Source of the DNA: CAJQQY01 sp964352225
GTDB taxonomy: Bacteria > Bacteroidota > Bacteroidia > Chitinophagales > Saprospiraceae
Direction of reading: 5' to 3'
Length of the DNA stretch: 14,793 nucleotides
Assembly: GCA_964352225.1 (NCBI GenBank)
Contig: CAYGRM010000153.1
Coordinates: forward strand, 1-14,793
The translations under genes were made by a program, and so were the position numbers. Each line of letters opens with the position of its first letter. The stretch's first letter is position 1. This document shows, one piece after another, positions 5,847 through 12,064 of the stretch. The notes under the pieces are model-generated. The model did no database searches. It saw nothing but the letters and a program-made list of their open reading frames with translations, and was not told the DNA's origin.

Positions 5847-7997
5847 ATGACCTTACCTGACGCTAGAATCGCCTTAAAAAAATTCTTTGGTTACGACAAT
5901 TTTCGACCAGGACAAGCTGAGATTGTGCAACACGCTTTTGAGGGAAAAGACACCCTCGTGCTAATGCCTACTGGAGGTGGAAAGTCGATTTGTTTTCAGA
6001 TTCCTGCGATTACGATGGATGGTATTTGTATTGTGGTTTCGCCCTTGATTTCATTGATGAAAGATCAAGTAGAAGCACTTCGAGGAAATGGAATCCCAGC
6101 AGCTTTTTACAATAGTTCCTTGTCGAAAAGCGACGAACAACAAGTTATACAAGACATTGATAATCAGCAACTTAAGTTACTTTATGTTTCTCCAGAGCGA
6201 TTATTGACCCGTAGCTTTTACGACTTGATGCAGCAGATGAATATCAGTTTATTTGCCATAGATGAAGCGCATTGTATTTCTTCTTGGGGACATGATTTCC
6301 GACCTGAATACACCAAAATGAAGTTCCTCAAAAACTCATTTCCCAATGTCCCAATTATGGCCTTGACGGCTACGGCTGATAAGTTAACTCGGAAAGATAT
6401 TGTCAATCAAATGGGTTTGAGAAATCCTGAAATATTCGTCTCTTCTTTTGATCGTCCTAACTTGAGTATTGAAGTTCGTCCAGGGCAAAAACGATTACAA
6501 CAAATCGTCAACTTTGCTAAACGAAGACCAAATCAATCTGGCATCGTTTATTGTTTGAGCCGAAAAAATACAGAAGCCGTTGCGGATAAATTACGCGCCA
6601 ACGGTATCAAAGCCACACATTATCACGCAGGACTTTCGCCGAATATGCGAAGCGAAGTGCAAGAAGATTTTATCAATGATCGAGTGCCGATTGTTTGCGC
6701 CACGGTTGCCTTCGGAATGGGAATCGATAAGTCTAATGTGCGGTGGGTAATTCATTATAATTTACCTAAAAATATTGAAAGTTATTATCAAGAAATTGGT
6801 CGAGCAGGTCGAGATGGAGCCAAGGCAGATACGATGTTATTTTGGAGTTATGGCGATATAAAAATCCTTCGAGATATTTTGACCGACCCTGCCAACGCTA
6901 GCGAACAAACCGAACTCAAACTCACCAAACTCGAACGTATGCGCCACTTCGCTGAAGCGATGCAATGTCGTCGAAAAATTCTACTCGGTTATTTTAGCGA
7001 AACGATGAAAAAGGAAAACTGTGGCAACTGTGATGTTTGCAAAAATCCACCTCAACGAGTCGATGGAACATTGATTGCGCAAAAAGCACTTTCGGCAGTT
7101 GCTCGAACGCAGGAACAAGTCGGGATAAATATTTTGATTGGAATTTTAAGAGGTTCTAATCAGCGAGAGATTTTTGAAAAAGGTTTTAATAAAATAAAAA
7201 CTTATGGCGCAGGTCGTGAAATAAGTTTATTCGATTGGCAAATTTATATCATGCAATTATTGAATGCAGGATTGATGGAAATTGCCTACGATGAAGGAAG
7301 TGCACTCAAGCTGACTGCTGCTGCTCGAGAAATTTTATTTGAAGGAAAAAAAATAGAACTCGTCAAACCTACCGTTGCCGAAACTCGCAAAGCAGCTGCT
7401 AAAAAAGCGGTCGTTGCAAAACCAAAAAGAGAAAGAGTGCGCGACGAATTATTCGAAGCATTGCGAGCACTTCGTTTGCAATTGGCGAGAGTACGAGGTG
7501 TTCCTCCGTACATCGTTTTTAGTGATGCAACGCTAGAGGAGATGGCTGCCAAACGTCCGACCACGGATGCGATGATGAATGAAATCAGCGGAGTCGGGGA
7601 AAGGAAAATGCATCTTTATGGAGCTCAATTCAAAGAAGCAATTATTGATTTTTTGATCAAAAAAGATGCGGCTGGCGAGAAAGTGCAAGGGACTTCCCAT
7701 ATCATTTCTTATGCTCTCTTTCAAAAAGGAAAAACGGTGGAGCAAATTGCTGCACAGCGACAAGTGAAAGATATAACAGTACAAACACATTTGGCAAAAG
7801 CGTATGAGCAAGGGGAAGATTTGGATATTGCTCAGTTTATTTCGGAGGAGGAAATTGATCTAATTTTGGGAATGTTGCACTTGATGGATACTCCGATTAA
7901 GATGCTAGATATTTTTAATTATTTTGAAGAGAAGGTGAGTTATGATAAGATTCGGTTTGCGTTGGCGCATTATTATCGGGAGGCTACGGTGGAGTGA
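5847..7997 (+). CDS. recQ: ATP-dependent DNA helicase RecQ
   Basis: This 716-residue protein is a full-length RecQ 3'-5' helicase, acting in recombination and repair of stalled forks. The order of parts is standard. A motif 0 region around FRPGQ (19-23) precedes Walker A TGGGKS (Lys46), Ia PLISLMKDQV, DEAH box 139-142 followed by the RecQ aromatic-rich loop CISSWGHDFRPEY, motif III LTATAD, and motif VI QEIGRAGRDG (315-324). The RQC zinc site is Cys374, Cys392, Cys395 and Cys398, and an HRDC domain spans about 530-605. The last 100 or so residues form an extra helix-turn-helix region, common in RecQ of this phylum. No residue is missing and the length is normal. The ATG is followed at once by the typical family N-terminus. 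The 3' end overlaps the convergent HEPN gene by 14 bp. Confidence 0.96.
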   Translation: MTLPDARIALKKFFGYDNFRPGQAEIVQHAFEGKDTLVLMPTGGGKSICFQIPAITMDGICIVVSPLISLMKDQVEALRGNGIPAAFYNSSLSKSDEQQVIQDIDNQQLKLLYVSPERLLTRSFYDLMQQMNISLFAIDEAHCISSWGHDFRPEYTKMKFLKNSFPNVPIMALTATADKLTRKDIVNQMGLRNPEIFVSSFDRPNLSIEVRPGQKRLQQIVNFAKRRPNQSGIVYCLSRKNTEAVADKLRANGIKATHYHAGLSPNMRSEVQEDFINDRVPIVCATVAFGMGIDKSNVRWVIHYNLPKNIESYYQEIGRAGRDGAKADTMLFWSYGDIKILRDILTDPANASEQTELKLTKLERMRHFAEAMQCRRKILLGYFSETMKKENCGNCDVCKNPPQRVDGTLIAQKALSAVARTQEQVGINILIGILRGSNQREIFEKGFNKIKTYGAGREISLFDWQIYIMQLLNAGLMEIAYDEGSALKLTAAAREILFEGKKIELVKPTVAETRKAAAKKAVVAKPKRERVRDELFEALRALRLQLARVRGVPPYIVFSDATLEEMAAKRPTTDAMMNEISGVGERKMHLYGAQFKEAIIDFLIKKDAAGEKVQGTSHIISYALFQKGKTVEQIAAQRQVKDITVQTHLAKAYEQGEDLDIAQFISEEEIDLILGMLHLMDTPIKMLDIFNYFEEKVSYDKIRFALAHYYREATVE

Positions 7998-8598
7998 TTT
8001 TAAATGACTTCAGCGTAGCAGCGTTTTCAATTTCAATTTTCAAGGATTTCATCAATGCTTGTGTATCTTCGTGTAAAATTTCATACGTATCAAAAGCAAC
8101 TCTTAAATAGTCCCCATGAGCTATGTTATTTCTTGAATCAACTAAGTCATTAATTAAACTTTTCTTTGGCCTAAATTTAGTCTCGTCAATTCCTACAACA
8201 AAAAGAATTTCTTCTAAAACGTTATACCTCAAATTTGATCTAGTTTTTATCACATCTCTTGTCAATATATTAGAATTCTTATCTAAAGCACCTAATAAGA
8301 ATTCTACTGTTTTAGACTTTTCCACCAAGTTTTTTATTTCTAAATTTCCTAGTTTTTTAGATAAAGAAAGAGCTATAAATTGAGGTTTAAGTTCATTATG
8401 TTTCAAATGTTGTTTAGCTACATACTCCAAATAAAGCTCACACGATTTTTTCACAAATCCTTCCCAATGTGCATAAAGAATGGGTACTGCAAATCTTAAC
8501 GCGGCACTTTGCTTTGGCCCAGATTTATTCGGAATTTGATCTTTAATAATTTTTAATTCTTTTCTTCTCCAAGCAAAATCATCTTCTAAGTAAGACAT
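7984..8598 (-). CDS. HEPN-domain protein, MAE_28990/MAE_18760-like putative RNase
   Basis: This 204-residue protein shows the HEPN signature R-x4-H as Arg156-N-N-I-A-His161-Gly, in the context SRNNIAHGD. It also has an N-terminal block with W10-R-R and a HWEGF motif at 44-48. This matches the MAE_28990/MAE_18760-type HEPN proteins, predicted metal-independent ribonucleases of toxin or abortive-infection systems. I chose the ATG at 8598, not a TTG at 8631, because it forms TGATG with the stop of the upstream DUF262 gene (one shared base), a typical coupled start, and leaves the family-like MSYLEDDFAWRR start. The two proteins should be made together and probably act together, with the DUF262 protein a likely sensor or regulator. 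The 3' end overlaps recQ tail to tail by 14 bp. RNase activity is inferred from the motif. Confidence 0.82.
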   Translation of the reverse strand: MSYLEDDFAWRRKELKIIKDQIPNKSGPKQSAALRFAVPILYAHWEGFVKKSCELYLEYVAKQHLKHNELKPQFIALSLSKKLGNLEIKNLVEKSKTVEFLLGALDKNSNILTRDVIKTRSNLRYNVLEEILFVVGIDETKFRPKKSLINDLVDSRNNIAHGDYLRVAFDTYEILHEDTQALMKSLKIEIENAATLKSFKITPP

Positions 8599-9713
8599 CA
8601 ATAGATTGAATGTATAAGGTTTTCTCGCCAATATTTTTGAAAATAATCATTAGCAAAAGGAATTAATTTCGGAATTCTTGATTTCGCATTTGAACCAGAA
8701 CCTGAGGTTCGACTGTAAATTTCTTGGTCATATAACTCTCTTATTTTCTTTTCCAATAAGTCATTATCAGCAGGGAAATTATAATCATTAATATTAGCTG
8801 ACAAACCTATTCCAACTGCTTCAAAAGCCGACTCTAAAAATTTACCTTTAAAGTCATTTCCATTGTATTTTTTGAAGGATTTTTCTCCTAAAATTTGATT
8901 TAATTGTAAAAAGGTTTCCTCAAAATTTGCTTTTACTTCCTCAAAAGGAAAAGCTGTATTATTAAGAATATCTTCATTAATATCATCAAGAAAATCTCCA
9001 ACATCTTTTCTATGATTATAATCATAATGTGCTAATGCAATAAACCTGAGTAATAGTTCCATATGATATTGTTCATCATATAGTCTGTCGGAGAGTGATA
9101 ATGTTTCTTTAAAATCTTCATTTTCTCCCAAAGAACTAAACCATTTGAAAATATTAGGATTCACCATAATCATGACATTATTTCTAACTTCTTGGTTAGA
9201 AGCATTTGATCCTCCTGTATTTAACCTTTGGAAAACTTCGAATTTTGCTCTTGGATCTGAATCACTTAAAATAATTGTTAAGTTTATTTTTGCTCTTTTT
9301 ATAGATAATTTTAAACTAGGGGGTAATTCTTTTTCTATATCATCAGGGTTTTCCCATTTGAATCCTTCTAAGCTAGGTATATATTTTGTTCCTTCTAAAG
9401 TTAAAGGTTCTGAATCTTTTAATTCTCCAAATAATTGTAAAATAGATGAGACCCTTTGAAGCCCATCTACCAGTTCCCATATCCCATTTTCATCTTGATA
9501 AACAAAAATTGTCGGAATTGGGATTCCAAGAATTATTGATTCTATCAATTTTACTTTTTGTCCATGAGTCCACCTAAATAATCGTTGATATTCAGGTCGT
9601 ATAATTATTTCTTCTTTATCATAAAGACTTACTAATTCTCCAATTGACATGGCGTAACTATCAGTCTTAAAACTTGTTCTCTTTTCTTCTATCTCTCTTA
9701 AAAGTTGACTCAT
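8598..9713 (-). CDS. DUF262 (ParB/GmrS-like) protein
   Basis: A 371-residue DUF262 protein. The N-terminal half carries the family hallmarks: PEYQRLFRW (40-48), the IPIPTIFV segment (64-71) and D83-G-L-Q-R87, the ParB-like nucleotide-binding or nuclease motif usually written DGQQR, here with Leu in place of the first Gln. This is the GmrS-like half of type IV restriction enzymes such as GmrSD. The DUF1524 HNH nuclease half is not recognisable in the C-terminal region (about 220-371), so the effector is probably the coupled HEPN protein. The gene is first in a two-gene operon, transcribed away from the cyanophycin genes. Both genes look more AT-rich than recQ or cphA, which hints at acquisition. 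The trigger it senses cannot be read from the sequence. Confidence 0.85.
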   Translation of the reverse strand: MSQLLREIEEKRTSFKTDSYAMSIGELVSLYDKEEIIIRPEYQRLFRWTHGQKVKLIESIILGIPIPTIFVYQDENGIWELVDGLQRVSSILQLFGELKDSEPLTLEGTKYIPSLEGFKWENPDDIEKELPPSLKLSIKRAKINLTIILSDSDPRAKFEVFQRLNTGGSNASNQEVRNNVMIMVNPNIFKWFSSLGENEDFKETLSLSDRLYDEQYHMELLLRFIALAHYDYNHRKDVGDFLDDINEDILNNTAFPFEEVKANFEETFLQLNQILGEKSFKKYNGNDFKGKFLESAFEAVGIGLSANINDYNFPADNDLLEKKIRELYDQEIYSRTSGSGSNAKSRIPKLIPFANDYFQKYWRENLIHSIY

Positions 9714-10093
9714 TTTATAAATTATTTTTTATCATTCAAATTTGTCCTATTTTCCAATAAGAAAATACATTAAATAGAAAAGCAATATAAAATTTAAAAT
9801 ATTAAAACAGAAAATATTAATCCATACTTTTATTAAAAAGATGGGTGCAATTATCATTCTATATAATTTTATAACATAAATAGTAAAATAAAAAATGAAT
9901 ATCCTCCTAACCTTTGAAATTACCTTCGAACCAACCCCCACCTCATCCTCGAAAACCTAGTATTATTCACCGGCTACCGCTACTACATTTTTTTTTAAAA
10001 ATAATTACTCGAAGGACAAAATAGAATAGGTTAGTTGCCTTCAATCAAACAATTCTAACAACTAAGTTTTACTTTTGCAAAAAAATAAAAATA
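9714..10093. other. AT-rich intergenic region between DUF262 and iaaA
   Basis: This 380-nt gap lies between divergent genes. It is very AT-rich up to about 9900, then has a C-rich, G-poor patch (about 9920-9985) on the + strand and a run of Ts and As near 9990-10003. The only reading frame of any length (9747-9941, minus) starts at GTG and is a low-complexity hydrophobic stretch that I do not accept as a gene. The promoter element of iaaA lies at its right end. Confidence 0.55.
10070..10077 (+). promoter_or_regulatory. Bacteroidota-type -7 promoter element for iaaA
   Basis: TACTTTTG matches the TAnnTTTG -7 consensus of Bacteroidota at every fixed position and lies 16 bp before the iaaA start, implying a very short leader. 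No convincing TTTG -33 element is seen at the expected distance, so confidence is moderate. Confidence 0.4.
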
Positions 10094-11026
10094 ATGAATC
10101 ATCCTAATTTCGGAATAGCCATTCACGGCGGAGCAGGAACCATTCTCAAATCAGAAATGACTCCTGAAAAAGAAGAGAATTATAAGGCAGCTTTGGACAA
10201 AGCTCTTCAGGCTGGATATGATTGTTTGGAAAAAGGAAAAACAGCTATGGAAGCAGTAGAAGCTGCCATTATTGAATTGGAAAATACCCCATTATTTAAT
10301 GCAGGAAGAGGAGCCGTTTTCAATGCCAAAGGACAGCATGAAATGGATGCCAGCATCATGGATGGAAAAAGTCTTCACGCAGGCGCAGTTGCCGCAGTTC
10401 GGAATTTAAAAAACCCCATTTCGTTGGCGACTAAAGTTTTACATCATTCCGATCATATTTTATTGATGGGTGAAGGAGCTGCCGAGTTTGCTAAAGGATT
10501 TGAAATTGAGTTTGAATCTGATGAATACTTTTTTGACCAACATCGATATGACCAATGGCAAAAAATAAAAGGGACAGATAATTTCCAACTAGATCACACT
10601 AAAAAAGATAAAAAATATCTAGGCACCGTTGGCGCAGTTGCACTCGACAAAGACGGCAACCTTGCTGCAGGAACTTCTACTGGAGGCATGACCAATAAAA
10701 AATTTGGAAGAATTGGAGATAGTGCACTCATCGGTTTAGGTACTTATGCTAATAATAAAACTTGTGCGATTTCATGCACCGGAAGTGGTGAATATTTGAT
10801 GCGAGCAGTTACGGCTTATGATGTTTCTGCTAGAATGGAATACAAAGGATTGAGTTTGGAAGAGGCTGTCAACGAATCCATCATGGATCGGTTAACTGAA
10901 ATTGGAGGCGATGGTGGATTGGTCGCTATGGATAAAGATGGAAATATCGAAATGCCTTTTAATTGTGAAGGTATGTATCGAGCATCGAAAAATGCACAGC
11001 AAACTGTGATTAAAATTTATGGCTAA
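10094..11026 (+). CDS. iaaA: Isoaspartyl peptidase / plant-type L-asparaginase
   Basis: This 310-residue N-terminal-nucleophile hydrolase belongs to the plant-type asparaginase family, which splits isoaspartyl (beta-aspartyl) dipeptides. It is made as a precursor that cuts itself just before the nucleophile Thr178, in the segment YLGTVGAVALD. The supporting threonines Thr196 (GTSTGG) and Thr229 (CTGSGE) sit at the same spacing as in the Escherichia coli enzyme. The family start IHGGAGT is at 10-16 and NAGRGAVF at 69-76. There is no signal peptide, so it should be cytoplasmic. Next to cyanophycinase and cyanophycin synthetase, its likely job is the last step of cyanophycin breakdown: splitting beta-Asp-Arg into aspartate and arginine. 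It converges on the cyanophycinase gene with 69 bp between them. Confidence 0.93.
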   Translation: MNHPNFGIAIHGGAGTILKSEMTPEKEENYKAALDKALQAGYDCLEKGKTAMEAVEAAIIELENTPLFNAGRGAVFNAKGQHEMDASIMDGKSLHAGAVAAVRNLKNPISLATKVLHHSDHILLMGEGAAEFAKGFEIEFESDEYFFDQHRYDQWQKIKGTDNFQLDHTKKDKKYLGTVGAVALDKDGNLAAGTSTGGMTNKKFGRIGDSALIGLGTYANNKTCAISCTGSGEYLMRAVTAYDVSARMEYKGLSLEEAVNESIMDRLTEIGGDGGLVAMDKDGNIEMPFNCEGMYRASKNAQQTVIKIYG

Positions 11027-11046
11027 AAATATCTTTATTGTTATAA

Positions 11047-11081
11047 GATGGAACACGGATGCCACGGATCCGGGTTCCATC
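11047..11081. terminator. Hairpin between convergent iaaA and cyanophycinase genes
   Basis: An 8-bp perfect stem (GATGGAAC / GTTCCATC) continues, after one mismatched pair, into a 5-bp stem (CGGAT / ATCCG) with a 7-nt loop. It lies centrally between the two converging stop codons, so it is a likely bidirectional terminator. The flanks are AT-rich but without a long T-run, so efficiency is uncertain. The loop side also holds a short direct repeat, ACGGAT-GCC-ACGGAT. Confidence 0.6.
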
Positions 11082-11095
11082 ACATATCGTTATTT

Positions 11096-11953
11096 CTATT
11101 CAAAATCAGCATCAATCGGCAACACATGAATCTCCTTTTTATCAATCGTAAAAGTATCACTATTCGCTAATATATGAACCCTTAAATTTGACATCGTCAT
11201 CGGCATCCCTTTCGGTAAAATCTTTTCATTATTATTTTGCAAATCACTCGGATCAAAAATGATCACCATCCCTGAACCGATCACCGTAAAATGATTGGAA
11301 TCTTTAATGACTAAACCGGTATCTTCTGCCAATCCCACCCCTAACAAATTAGGATATTTTGCAACTGCTTCTGCCATCCTTCCAAATCTTCCTCTTTGGA
11401 CAAAATGAGTATCGATAATTAACTTTGGAATAAAATTCATTCCGTCTCTCATACTAACGGCTCCTTTGGTTAAGGCCTCTGTACTACTTCCCCCTGAGAT
11501 CATTTCTTTTGACATGGCCATTGCTCCAGCACTTGTACCTGCTATCACCAATCCATCGCTTTCAAAGCGTCGAGTTAAAATTTCATGCATGGAAGAATGA
11601 CCAATAATATCAACAATTCTAGATTGATCACCTCCTGAAAACATCACACAGTCTGCCTCTTCTACTAATTGAAGCCACTCAGGCTTTTCTGCTTGTGCTC
11701 TCTCTCTGATATTCAAAATAGTTACATCCGTGCAACCTAAGGCTGAAAAAGCTTTCATGTAATTTTGGCCAACTTCTACGGGAATTCTGGAAGCAGTAGG
11801 AATAACAACGACCTTCGCATTCACCCCTCCGGCTTCTCGAACTACTCTACTTAGTATACCTTCTTTTACAAAATCAAGATTATAGGATTCATTGACTTCT
11901 GGTCCCTTATCTTCGTTTCCACCGATTGGAATTAGAATTCCTTTTTTTACCAT
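11096..11953 (-). CDS. cphB: Cyanophycinase (peptidase family S51)
   Basis: This 285-residue serine exopeptidase degrades cyanophycin to beta-Asp-Arg dipeptides. The nucleophile is Ser141 in GTSAGA, His183 lies in DTHFVQRGRFGR, and Glu210 in LAEDTG completes the triad. The spacing of Asp181, His183, Arg187, Arg189, Arg192 and Glu210 matches that recalled for Synechocystis CphB (Asp172, His174, Arg178, Arg180, Arg183, Glu201). The FSGGDQ loop with Gln110 is also kept. One substrate-pocket position differs: Thr182 stands where CphB has Gln173. No signal peptide is present, so this is the intracellular type that recycles the cell's own granules. It is divergent from cphA across a 111-bp gap that must hold both promoters, which would allow joint control. 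Confidence 0.93.
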   Translation of the reverse strand: MVKKGILIPIGGNEDKGPEVNESYNLDFVKEGILSRVVREAGGVNAKVVVIPTASRIPVEVGQNYMKAFSALGCTDVTILNIRERAQAEKPEWLQLVEEADCVMFSGGDQSRIVDIIGHSSMHEILTRRFESDGLVIAGTSAGAMAMSKEMISGGSSTEALTKGAVSMRDGMNFIPKLIIDTHFVQRGRFGRMAEAVAKYPNLLGVGLAEDTGLVIKDSNHFTVIGSGMVIIFDPSDLQNNNEKILPKGMPMTMSNLRVHILANSDTFTIDKKEIHVLPIDADFE

Positions 11954-12064
11954 GTTCTAAGATTTTAATTTTTCTGCAAAATAAATCAATAAACATTAGA
12001 AACTATGCCAAAAAAATACTTTATGTTTAGAAATATTTTTTTTAAAACGTAAAACCTACATCAT

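Noticed and set aside
5847..7997. recQ as a dedicated defence helicase
   Set aside because: It has the full standard domain set (helicase, RQC zinc site, HRDC, C-terminal HTH) and looks like the ordinary housekeeping enzyme; its place between defence genes is not enough.
9747..9941. 64-residue hydrophobic open frame on the minus strand
   Set aside because: GTG start and an Ile/Phe/Leu-rich translation are what very AT-rich DNA gives by chance. There is no clear start signal, and nothing around it suggests a small membrane protein.
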